Below, one piece after another: positions 55,982-64,000 of a DNA stretch of 64,000 nucleotides. The stretch is taken from the NCBI GenBank assembly GCA_964035575.1, contig OZ037922.1, forward strand, positions 1,160,001-1,224,000, written 5' to 3'. A model generated the notes under the pieces. It searched no databases and was not told where the DNA came from. It saw only the letters and a program-made list of their open reading frames with translations. The position numbers and the translations under genes were made by a program. The DNA is from Rhynchopus sp. YZ270_cl-10. Lineage: Eukaryota; Euglenozoa; Diplonemea; Diplonemida; Diplonemidae. Positions within the stretch are counted from its first letter, which is position 1. Every line of letters begins with the position of its first letter.

Positions 55982-58900
55982 ATGGCATTTGGCATGCTGG
56001 TGGTGTCCCTACTGGTCTTGCTGTCGCTGTTGTGGCGAGCGGTGACGCCCTGGGACCTGCGCCCTGCCCCTGCGGATCCGGAGCACCCGATCAGCTTGTC
56101 CCCGTTTGCGTTGACCGGTGGGTGCGCAAACGTGAACGCTCCTGCGTATACAGAGCAAGCGGTGTCTGTGGACGCGACTCTGGCGAAGTTTGGAGCTAAA
56201 CGCATCCCCAACGTGTCCACAAATGATTGTGGTTATGTGGCACTACACCTCTGGGACCACGACACGCAGCCGGACGTGAGGGCAATGCGCAAGCAGCTGT
56301 ATGACACAGCAGTGGAGGTGTCGAACCGCCTGGTGCAGGTGCTGGGGTCGCAGGAGGCCATGACGGAGTTTGCCAATGGTGTGACCGGCGAGGCCCACCT
56401 CAACCACTTGGGGCTTCAGCTCACCGCGACAGCATCCCGCATCAACATCGTGGTGGTGCAGGCGTCGGAAGAGAACCCCCTCGTGCGCATCACCCCTGGT
56501 AGCAAAAGAGTCGCCAAGTCGTACGCGGAGAGCTTCCAAGCGAAACTTCCCACGGTCGTCATCGCTCTCTGTGACTCTCACTTTGAGGCAGTGGAGCTTG
56601 TCCCGGAGGTGGGGAAGACCAAGGAGGGGATGGCAGAGAAGATGAGGAAGGAGGCTCGGCAGGCAGTGCTGGACACAGCGCATTTGGATGGCATCATCCC
56701 CACCAACACCACCACCACCGCCCCCCTGGCTACCAAGCTGGGGCACATCAATGCGGATCGGGTGTTCTGCCCCTTTGATGGATGCAGAGCGGGAATTTTG
56801 TCTTCGAGTGATGCGGTCGGGGGCCTGTCTCGTAAGGGCTTGCTGCAGCATATGCGTCGCCACCAGGCGGATGGAGCGTACATCCCCGACGAGCTGTTGG
56901 GCCACTTGGGCATGTCGCGCTGTGCGAACGATCAGTGCGACATGCTATTGCCGCAGAGCAAGGAGGTCTGCAACACCTGTACGGTGCACTTTGGCGAAGA
57001 AGGCTTCACCGCTCCGTCTCCCTCCAGTCGAGGAATGCTGACAGATCAGGATGACCTCCCCTCCTTTGAAGTCATGGGGACCACCAGGATCCAGCTGAAG
57101 GGCGGGTGCCCAGACAAACACCTGCAGCTGTACAGCGAGCTCTTCCTGAGGGTTCTTATGGACATCCTTGAGTACCAAGACGAGGTGGCATGGAAGCGCC
57201 TTGCACTGTTCTTCACTGTGTTGCACCGGACACGGACAGAACGAGGGGGCAAGGACCAGGAGCGACGTTTGACGAGCACCTGGGGGAAGGACTTGGAGGC
57301 TTGGAAGGCTGGCCAGTATGTCGCCCTGTGGGAGCAAACGGTAGAGGAGCGGAAGCCAAGGCCCTCTGGGTGGTCGGATGAGGACACTGACGAAGGGAGA
57401 CGGAAGCGCACCATCGCCAAAGCGAGAGCAGGACTCCCGAGCCAGGCCATGTCTTGCGCTACCAGCGACGGCCTCGCCCCACAGACACCGGCGACGCTGG
57501 AAAAGCTTCAGACGAAGCACCCAGCCGCTGCCGACTCCAAGGCCCTGGAGCAGGCGGATTGGCCCCAGCCTCAGGAGGTCCCACCGGTGACAGTGGTGGA
57601 GGTGATGAAGGCCCTGCGGAGCATGCCGAAGTCATCGGCGGCGGGTCCCTCGAACGTGACGGGCGCGCACCTTCGTACACTTTGCCTACAGAGGCGGGCT
57701 AAGGGCACTTTGGCAGCGCTGGCCGCAGTGTTGACGTCTTTGGCACGAGGAAATGCTCCAGTGGAGGTGGCTGAGTTCTTCGCCGGCGCTAACTTGGTGG
57801 CTCTCCGGAAGCCTGCAAAGGGGCCGGGCCTGGAGGAGGACGTGCGTCCGATTGCGGTTGGGGACACTCTCCGCAGACTGGTGGGAAAGATTCTGTCGGC
57901 GCGAGTGCGGGTGCCTGCTAGGACGCTTCTTCTTCGAGGGAACCAGGTGGGGGTGGCAACGGCAAGGGGGGCGGCAGTGGCGACTGATGTTATCTCGCAG
58001 TACGCCGTGCGCAACCGCGGAAAAGGTAAAGTCATTTTGAAAATTGACTACCGTAACGCGTTCAACTGCGTAGACCGCCTGTCGATGCTAAGAGCGGTCG
58101 ACGCCAACCTCCCCGAGCTGGCCCCATGGGTGCGATGGTGTTACCTGGAGCCCTCCAGCCTGTTTTATGGTGGAGATACCATAAGGTCACAGCGCGGAGC
58201 TCAACAAGGAGATCCCTTGGGCCCGCTTCTCTTCTCCCTGACCATCCACCAGATGGCGCTAGAGCTGAAGGGGCACCCAGGCCTGGATGGGACTTTGTGG
58301 TACCTCGATGACGGCTCTCTGCGGGGGTCCCCTAAGGCGGTTTTTGAGGCGTACCAGGTTCTGTGCACTCGTAGCTCCGAACTGGGGTTGGAGGTGAACG
58401 CGAACAAGTGTGAGCTCATCTCCACTGGTGGCGTCTCCAAGGAGGATCTCGAGGCCGTGGGGTTCACGTTGAACGAGGGTGGACAGGACGCCATGGGTGA
58501 AGGCGGGTTCCGGCTGTTGGATGTGGATGGGTTCGACTTCTTGGGCATCCCCATTGGGTCTGCGGCTTTCTGCGAGGAGTACATGGCCCAGAAGGTGGAC
58601 GATTCCCGCCGCAACCTGGAAGCCCTTGTGGACCTCGGGGACTCCCAGGCAGCCTTCTACGTACTGAGATACTGCGAAGGCTACTGCCGCATGGTGTTCT
58701 ACATGCGGGGGATCCCACAGTGCGCGGAGTACCTGACGGCCTTTGACGACCTGATCGACAGGTGCCTGGCTGCGCTTCTGCATGACCCGGATGGGGCGCT
58801 GCCGGAGTTGGCAAGGGCGCAGGCGGCGCTTCCTGTGGCGCTTGGGGGGCTGGGTATCCGTCGCACCGTGGACCATCGGACAGCTGCGTCCCTCGCCTCT

Positions 58901-61900
58901 CAGTCAGGGAACCTGCAACTGTCGCAGGCCTTGGACCCGGCCTTCACCTGGGATGAGGAGAGATGGAACAGCGCGGCTGAGGAGTACAACTCCAGGGTAC
59001 CGGTGGCGTTTCACGTGGACAGGGCCCAGCCGAAGAAGATCCTGGAGCAGCAGAGTCTGTCATCTGCGGTGATTGACGCCCAGGCAGACAAGTTGATGCA
59101 ACAGCTCTGCATGCGAGACCGAGCACGGATGAAGTCCCTTCTCCTGCCGCTTTCCGGGACGTACCTCACGGCGACACCCTCAGCAAGGAACCAGATGTCT
59201 TCAGCGGATTTTGCGGTTGTGACCCGTTTCCGACTAGGGGTGGCCATCCATGCGGAGGGAACGACTTGCTCGGCATGTCAGGGGGGGCAGAAAAGGGTTG
59301 TCATGGACTCCTTTGGCGACCACACCTTTGGCTGCCCCTACTCCAAACACCGCGTCGCCCGCCACAACGCCTTGCGGGATTCGGTGTACCGAGCTGCTCA
59401 AGGGGCGGGCTTGGACCCTGCTTTGGAGGAGACCGTGCGAGTGGAGTTGGAGTCGAAGAAGCGGCCAGGCGACGTCTACCTCCCAGTAGGAGTGGCGGAA
59501 AATGGACCTCGTTGTTTGGACATCACCCACGTGTGCCCCACCTTGCCTTCCTACAGAACAGGGGCCTCGAAGTTTGTGGGCTGGTCGGCGAAGAACCAGG
59601 GCCAGGTCAAACGGGAGAAGCACGAGCGGGATTTGAACAAGATCAATACCAAGTTCTCCCCTATTGTGTTTGAAGCCTTCGGGGGTGCAGGCGACGAGGC
59701 GAACCTCTTGATTGCGCAGCTTGGAGGCCTGACGACGGGACAGACGTCGCACCTGACAGGGTCGGCAGAGTTGCGCATCCGGGAGAGCATTGCGGTGGCG
59801 TACCAGAAAAAGGTCGCATCTTCCTTTCTGGAGCGGGGTGCTATGTGTGTAGGGATTGCCACCCTGAAGCGGGAGCCGTGTGTGGAGGTAGATGTGGCAC
59901 CGTCTGCAGAGGACATGGACCGGTTTGGACGCCGCAGTGCAGGGGCCGTGGAACCTCTCTGTGACGATGCGAACCCTGACGACGATATGAGTCGTCCTGC
60001 AGACCGAACGGAGGAGCAGCAGGGGAAGCGCAAGAGGGACGTGAAGCCGGACCACGTGGAGCCACCGAGGAAGCGGACCGGGAGGTTCGATTCGGCCACC
60101 GTGATTCCGGAAGGGCCTGGTCTCGATGTGGTGCGTGAGTGGGAGTTTTTGCGTGAGTGCCCGGCAGCGCAGAGGCCTCGGGCGACGGAGCAGGCGGCCA
60201 AGCTGGGAGCCTCGAAGGTGACTTGGTCGTTTGTGGCGGGGGACTGTGCTTTTGAGGCTTTGCTCTTCGCCACCGGGCGCACGGATTTGACGGTGGAGGG
60301 TCTGCGCCAGGCGGCAGTGAAGAAGGTCCAGGGCCGCGCTGATCTGTCGAGTGCGGCTGTCCCTAATTTTGGGGTCTGGCAGCGGCTGATGACGAGTGGG
60401 GACAGAGGAGACGAGCGTACGTGGGCGGATGCCATTGCAGTGGCGGGGGCAGGGGAGGCTCTTGAGGTATCTGTGGTCATCCTCAACGAGTTCGCCCGCC
60501 CTTCTCTGATGGTGCCAAGAAAACGGCCTAAGGCAGTGGTCCTTCTCCTCCACTCGGGTGACCAGGATGCGGCAGATGGATCCGGCAGTATCCCGGGACA
60601 CTACGAGCCCCTCACCATGGACCCGGCTCTGCAGCAGCACATCCTGTCTTTTGAGGCCACAGGTGGTAAGGGGGAGTGCCAGTCAGAGCGCCCCATGGCT
60701 TTTGTGGGAGCGAGGGAGGCGGAGGCGTCGAACACTTTCCTGCAGTGCGAACAATGCAGCAAGCTCTTCGATGCGTCGGACGCACACTTCTGCTGTCACA
60801 CGTGTGGTGGCTTGGCATGTCTGCACTGCGCTCAGGGGTCCAAGCACTGCCCTCTGTCGCAAATTGGCAGGGCGGAATATTTCAGTGCCCTGTCTTTTTT
60901 GCACTCGAATGTTCCGGCTCAGGCTGCCTCTGCGGAGGGGAGCGGAGACCCACCACCTAAACGGGCTCCTTCTCCAGCAGTGCCAGCTCCCGAGGGCGAG
61001 GACGTCGAGGAGGTAGACATGCCAATGGCGGGCGAAGAGGGGCAGCAGGCAGAACAGAAGCAGCAGAAGCACGAGAAGCAACGGAAACAGCAGAAGCAGC
61101 AACAACAAAAGGCGGACCAGGAGAAGAAGGAAGCGTTGCAGCGTGCGTCGGACGCGTGGCAGCAAGCCCTGGAGGTACGGCGGGAGCATCGTCGGTCGTG
61201 GGGACCGGATTTGGCCGCGCTTCGGGGCACTTTTGGCGACCGCCAGCAGGAGTTGAGTCGTTTCCTGGAGGAACAGAATGTGCGTCTGGACCAGGCGAAG
61301 GCGGCGGACAGGCATCGTGTGGAGGAGCTGACCGCCAGGCACAAGCGGGAACTCGCAGAGGACGCGAAGAAGATGCATGCGCAGTACTTGGAAGACTGCG
61401 ATCGGCACCCCGAAGCAGGAGAGTCGCTCCGGGCGGAGTATGACAGGCAACGCTGCGAGAGGCATTACGCCATCGCAGCTAAGCATGAGTCGGAGCAGAA
61501 GGCGACCACTCTGTTGTTGACGGCGGTGAACCTCTCCCGACAGCTGGAGGCAGAACGCATGGTGGCATACGGGCGGTGCTTTGGGGTGGTGTGCGAAGGG
61601 CGGCTATTCCTCCCCTGCCATGCGGTGCGGAGAGCGGTGGGCGACGACCCTGAAGGACTCGAACCTGACTGTGTCGGCGACTGGATGGCTCTCTTTGGTC
61701 CTCAAGGTGCTTCTCCGTGCCCGGGCGAGTTCCTGTACTGCTGGGCGACACAGCAGCCGTGGAGTGGGAACGGGGAGGGGGACGGTGATTGCCCGGAGTC
61801 GGTGGTCGCCCGTCAGGCGGTTAGGAAGATAGCAGGGGAGGCCGGATACTGCGACACCTGGGGCAAGACCAGCGCGGTCATCGTCGTTCGGGAAGGCAGG

Positions 61901-62857
61901 GTCAGCTGGGGAACCCCTTCTCGGGATCAGCTGGAGGAGGAGGTGGGGCGACAGGCCGAGGCGGCAGACACCGAGGTGCGTGTGAAGGTGGAGGAGATGG
62001 ATGATGATGAGCAGGAGCAGGAGGAGGACCTCGACACCGCGATGGAGGGGGCGGATCGCTCGCATTCTCTGTCAGTGGAAGGCATCCCTGACCAGAAGAA
62101 GCAAGCGAGGGTGAGGGAATTGCTGAGGGCGCAGAGCGAGGCTTGGATGTGGACGGAGGAGGAGCGGACGGAGAGGGGGGGTCTTTTCCCGTGCCTCACC
62201 ATGGGGTCGCCGGTGCCTTCTTCTGTGACGAAGTGGATCTCCCTGTTCCACTACCGTCAGGGAGAGAAACAGGATGGCAGACCCTTGTTGTCACTCCCCC
62301 TCTCTACCGCTACTTTCACTCAGTGGTATGAGGTGATGAAGGTGGTGGGTTTGCATGAGTGGTCGGTTCAGGAAAAGTGCAAGGCAAAGTCGACGTTGCA
62401 TGCCCTGACGGACAACCGGAGCAGTAGGGGGCAGGCCTTTGCAGCGGAGAGTACAAGGAGGGAGAATGAGGCACGAGCGGCTCGAGAGGGAATAGGCCGA
62501 CAACCTCAAGCCTCCTCTTCTTCTTCTTCTTCTTCCTCCACCTCTGCAGGCCGTGGCACTACAACCTCCATCGCCCAACCTGCAGTCTCCACTTCTTCCT
62601 CCTCCTCATCGGCAGGCCGTGGCAATGCAACCTCCTCCGCCCAACCTGCTCCTTCCCCAGCTCCCAAAGGACCCCAGCGCCATGCAGCTCAGGGTAGGTC
62701 CAACACGTCGAACGTGTTCACCGACGCAGTGGCACAAGCGACGCAGCATGTGCTCTCGCCCCAGGAGGTGCAGAGAGGGCGCAATGGTCGCGGTGGTGGA
62801 CAGAAGGGGAGACAGAGCGGAGGAAGGAAGGGGAAAAAGGGGAATAAAAAGAATTAG
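55982..62857 (+). CDS. LINE polyprotein: OTU, zinc finger, reverse transcriptase, endonuclease, second OTU, coiled coil
   Basis: 2291 residues from the ATG at 55982; the frame stays open upstream to 52604 through repeats and poorly protein-like sequence, so the true start is uncertain. In order: an OTU-like cysteine protease (about 80-205; Cys in TNDCGYVAL, His in CDSHFEAVEL); a C2H2 zinc finger (about 261-291, FCPFDGC...LLQHMRRH) and a Cys-rich partner; a reverse transcriptase (about 535-900, KIDYRNAFNCVDR, RGAQQGDPLGPL and the active-site YLDD); a C-C-H-C knuckle and restriction-like endonuclease (about 1095-1240, CSACQGG, GDHTFGC, RPGDVYLP, CLDITHVCP); a second OTU-like domain (about 1415-1545; AGDCAFEALLF, GHYEPL); a Cys/His zinc-binding segment (about 1589-1625); a Gln/Lys coiled coil (about 1690-1850); and a Ser-rich, Gly/Arg/Lys-rich tail. 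Two OTU domains on either side of one reverse transcriptase is unusual. Coding sequence is GC-rich like host genes. Confidence 0.8.
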   Translation: MAFGMLVVSLLVLLSLLWRAVTPWDLRPAPADPEHPISLSPFALTGGCANVNAPAYTEQAVSVDATLAKFGAKRIPNVSTNDCGYVALHLWDHDTQPDVRAMRKQLYDTAVEVSNRLVQVLGSQEAMTEFANGVTGEAHLNHLGLQLTATASRINIVVVQASEENPLVRITPGSKRVAKSYAESFQAKLPTVVIALCDSHFEAVELVPEVGKTKEGMAEKMRKEARQAVLDTAHLDGIIPTNTTTTAPLATKLGHINADRVFCPFDGCRAGILSSSDAVGGLSRKGLLQHMRRHQADGAYIPDELLGHLGMSRCANDQCDMLLPQSKEVCNTCTVHFGEEGFTAPSPSSRGMLTDQDDLPSFEVMGTTRIQLKGGCPDKHLQLYSELFLRVLMDILEYQDEVAWKRLALFFTVLHRTRTERGGKDQERRLTSTWGKDLEAWKAGQYVALWEQTVEERKPRPSGWSDEDTDEGRRKRTIAKARAGLPSQAMSCATSDGLAPQTPATLEKLQTKHPAAADSKALEQADWPQPQEVPPVTVVEVMKALRSMPKSSAAGPSNVTGAHLRTLCLQRRAKGTLAALAAVLTSLARGNAPVEVAEFFAGANLVALRKPAKGPGLEEDVRPIAVGDTLRRLVGKILSARVRVPARTLLLRGNQVGVATARGAAVATDVISQYAVRNRGKGKVILKIDYRNAFNCVDRLSMLRAVDANLPELAPWVRWCYLEPSSLFYGGDTIRSQRGAQQGDPLGPLLFSLTIHQMALELKGHPGLDGTLWYLDDGSLRGSPKAVFEAYQVLCTRSSELGLEVNANKCELISTGGVSKEDLEAVGFTLNEGGQDAMGEGGFRLLDVDGFDFLGIPIGSAAFCEEYMAQKVDDSRRNLEALVDLGDSQAAFYVLRYCEGYCRMVFYMRGIPQCAEYLTAFDDLIDRCLAALLHDPDGALPELARAQAALPVALGGLGIRRTVDHRTAASLASQSGNLQLSQALDPAFTWDEERWNSAAEEYNSRVPVAFHVDRAQPKKILEQQSLSSAVIDAQADKLMQQLCMRDRARMKSLLLPLSGTYLTATPSARNQMSSADFAVVTRFRLGVAIHAEGTTCSACQGGQKRVVMDSFGDHTFGCPYSKHRVARHNALRDSVYRAAQGAGLDPALEETVRVELESKKRPGDVYLPVGVAENGPRCLDITHVCPTLPSYRTGASKFVGWSAKNQGQVKREKHERDLNKINTKFSPIVFEAFGGAGDEANLLIAQLGGLTTGQTSHLTGSAELRIRESIAVAYQKKVASSFLERGAMCVGIATLKREPCVEVDVAPSAEDMDRFGRRSAGAVEPLCDDANPDDDMSRPADRTEEQQGKRKRDVKPDHVEPPRKRTGRFDSATVIPEGPGLDVVREWEFLRECPAAQRPRATEQAAKLGASKVTWSFVAGDCAFEALLFATGRTDLTVEGLRQAAVKKVQGRADLSSAAVPNFGVWQRLMTSGDRGDERTWADAIAVAGAGEALEVSVVILNEFARPSLMVPRKRPKAVVLLLHSGDQDAADGSGSIPGHYEPLTMDPALQQHILSFEATGGKGECQSERPMAFVGAREAEASNTFLQCEQCSKLFDASDAHFCCHTCGGLACLHCAQGSKHCPLSQIGRAEYFSALSFLHSNVPAQAASAEGSGDPPPKRAPSPAVPAPEGEDVEEVDMPMAGEEGQQAEQKQQKHEKQRKQQKQQQQKADQEKKEALQRASDAWQQALEVRREHRRSWGPDLAALRGTFGDRQQELSRFLEEQNVRLDQAKAADRHRVEELTARHKRELAEDAKKMHAQYLEDCDRHPEAGESLRAEYDRQRCERHYAIAAKHESEQKATTLLLTAVNLSRQLEAERMVAYGRCFGVVCEGRLFLPCHAVRRAVGDDPEGLEPDCVGDWMALFGPQGASPCPGEFLYCWATQQPWSGNGEGDGDCPESVVARQAVRKIAGEAGYCDTWGKTSAVIVVREGRVSWGTPSRDQLEEEVGRQAEAADTEVRVKVEEMDDDEQEQEEDLDTAMEGADRSHSLSVEGIPDQKKQARVRELLRAQSEAWMWTEEERTERGGLFPCLTMGSPVPSSVTKWISLFHYRQGEKQDGRPLLSLPLSTATFTQWYEVMKVVGLHEWSVQEKCKAKSTLHALTDNRSSRGQAFAAESTRRENEARAAREGIGRQPQASSSSSSSSSTSAGRGTTTSIAQPAVSTSSSSSSAGRGNATSSAQPAPSPAPKGPQRHAAQGRSNTSNVFTDAVAQATQHVLSPQEVQRGRNGRGGGQKGRQSGGRKGKKGNKKN

Positions 62858-63845
62858 AGAGTTAGAGAGTTAGAGGGTGAGAGTGTGTGTGTAGAAGCGT
62901 GTAGAGAATGACAGTTTGCCCCATGTTTATTTTTAACCCTTTTTATTTTGTGTTTTTGGTTCTTTTCATCCTTTGGGGTTTGCCCCCCCCTTTCCCCCCT
63001 TTCCGCCCCCCTTCCTATTTGTTAATATTTTTGGTTGGCTGCTGGCTAGGACGGGTCTACCCCAGCGACGGCCCTTACCCCTTGGACGAGGCTCTGAGGG
63101 TAGAGGGCAGTCTCGGAGTAAGACCTGTCTAAGAGCCAGGCCAGTGGCATCAGGAGCCATTGGGCCACTTTTATAGATTGTGCAGTAGAGTAGAGTTTGT
63201 ACAGAACTCTTGTCCTTTGAGTTCCTTTTTTCACTCCTTTAGTTTTTCATTTTTACCTTGTGAAGGTCAATTTAAATTTTTCATTTTTCAAAACCACCAC
63301 AGGTAAGCACGAGACCCACCATTGTTGTTGTTGATTTTGTTGTGCGTTATTGTTGTTTTCCCCTTTGGGTGTCAGTCAGTCGGGTCAGGTCACACTTACA
63401 GAAGTTCTCAAAAATTTTCACCAAAAAGAAAACTACTAAAAAGATTATGGAACTTCCTTTTTATTTGTTTGTGTGTTACAGAGGAAACGGCTCACTCAAT
63501 CCCCTCCTTCTCCTCCCCTCCCCTCCCCAAGACAAAGCAAAATAAAACTACACCGGTAGACAGAGCAACCCTCCCGTCCCATCCCCTCCCCTTTTCCTTT
63601 TGGGAAAAATTGCACTCACTTACTACCCTTTTGCTTATTTGCAGGGAAGTGTTGGTTGTAGTTGTCCCACATGCTTTCTATTTTAGTGCCACTATCTGTG
63701 TTTTCAGGCACTGTCTTGCCAGTACAATAGTAAAGTGCCCTTGTCTGGACATCTAGCTGTTTACATACTCGCTTGACTAGTAAGTACCCCCTCTGTCACT
63801 GGATGTAGATAAAAAAAGCGAGCCTAGGGCTAAGTTGAACAACAC

Positions 63846-63846
<1 letters not shown>
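62858..63846 (+). other. Likely 3' untranslated region of the LINE
   Basis: Between the LINE stop codon and the poly-A run. It begins with four GAGTTAGA-type repeats, then T/C-rich sequence (62930-63010), and later C/T- and A-rich blocks. I see no gene. Part of it (for example 63290-63330, AGGTAAGCACGAGACCCACC) could be an older repeat rather than LINE sequence. Confidence 0.4.
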
Positions 63847-63890
<44 letters not shown>

Positions 63891-63891
<1 letters not shown>

Positions 63892-63937
63892 CAACAGCAG
63901 CAACAGCAGCAACAGCAGCAACAGCAGCAACAGCAAG

Positions 63938-63971
<34 letters not shown>

Positions 63972-64000
63972 GCAACAACAGCAACAGCAGCAACAGCAGC
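63891..64000 (+). repeat. (CAACAGCAG)n array resuming after the LINE poly-A, cut by the window end
   Basis: Directly follows 44 A residues and uses the same CAACAGCAG units as 52741-52930 and 53215-53395, with a few CAGCAGCAA variants. It continues past the end of the window. Confidence 0.9.

Larger units (their letters stand above)
55115..63890 (+). mobile_element. LINE with restriction-like endonuclease and two OTU-like domains, apparently full length
   Basis: About 8.8 kb: a 5' region (55115-55981), one long ORF (55982-62857), a 3' region (62858-63846) and a run of 44 A (63847-63890). Before it lies the CAG/CAACAG-rich tract and directly after the poly-A the same CAACAGCAG array resumes to the window end, so the insertion is in that array. 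Both edges are placed by composition; the 5' edge is uncertain by some hundred bases. The domain order (zinc finger, reverse transcriptase, C-C-H-C knuckle, endonuclease of the RPGD...D type) is that of the R2/NeSL/Hero group. The ORF has no visible stop or frame break, so the copy is likely recent. Confidence 0.75.

Overview
The window is nuclear DNA of a eukaryotic microbe that I cannot place to species. Its genes have short GT-AG introns (mostly 26-510 bp) with GTATGT-type donors and CACAG-type acceptors, and they use the standard stop codons. Gene content is broadly eukaryotic and includes families missing from most fungi (a condensin II G2-like subunit and SCAPER), which points to a protist. 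Coding DNA is GC-rich. Intergenic DNA is full of A/T and C/T homopolymer runs and short dispersed repeats.

Layout. 1-6.6 kb is non-coding: several short repeat families, a 753 bp inverted-repeat transposon with a 5 bp target duplication, and a 102 bp inverted-repeat insertion. 6.7-10.5 kb is a five-exon gene for a type I membrane protein with three duplicated ectodomain units and a mucin-like Pro/Thr/Ala linker. 11.9-13.8 kb is D-3-phosphoglycerate dehydrogenase. 14.3-15.5 kb is a second, related inverted-repeat transposon. 18.1-22.3 kb is a condensin II G2-like subunit, 23.8-25.8 kb an unrecognised basic coiled-coil protein, 26.5-27.4 kb the complex III hinge protein, 28.7-30.2 kb an unrecognised acidic/Ala-rich protein, 30.6-32.4 kb CCT1, 34.0-34.8 kb a methyltransferase, 35.3-36.8 kb a Lys/Gly- then His-rich disordered protein, 39.1-40.2 kb a single-pass membrane protein, 41.1-45.1 kb SCAPER, 46.9-49.8 kb a CNOT4-like RING protein carrying a PAM2-like motif, and 50.5-51.7 kb the OLA1 ATPase. 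From 51.9 kb to the end lies an 8 bp satellite, CAG/CAACAG-rich low-complexity arrays, and a long LINE (non-LTR retrotransposon) with an uninterrupted ORF that carries a reverse transcriptase, a restriction-like endonuclease and two OTU-like protease domains. The LINE is flanked on both sides by the same CAACAGCAG array.

All confidently called host genes (12 multi- or single-exon genes plus the less certain ones) lie on the + strand, and nearly all have a pyrimidine-rich tract ending in AG a few to a few tens of bases before the ATG. This fits 5'-UTR splicing or spliced-leader trans-splicing of a one-way gene cluster, but the sequence alone cannot decide. The only minus-strand coding signals are weak and look decayed. 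They include a fragment resembling a Merlin/IS1016-type transposase. The conserved genes are ordinary housekeeping functions (serine synthesis, chromosome condensation, respiration, protein folding, mRNA turnover, translation-linked ATPase) and do not form one pathway.
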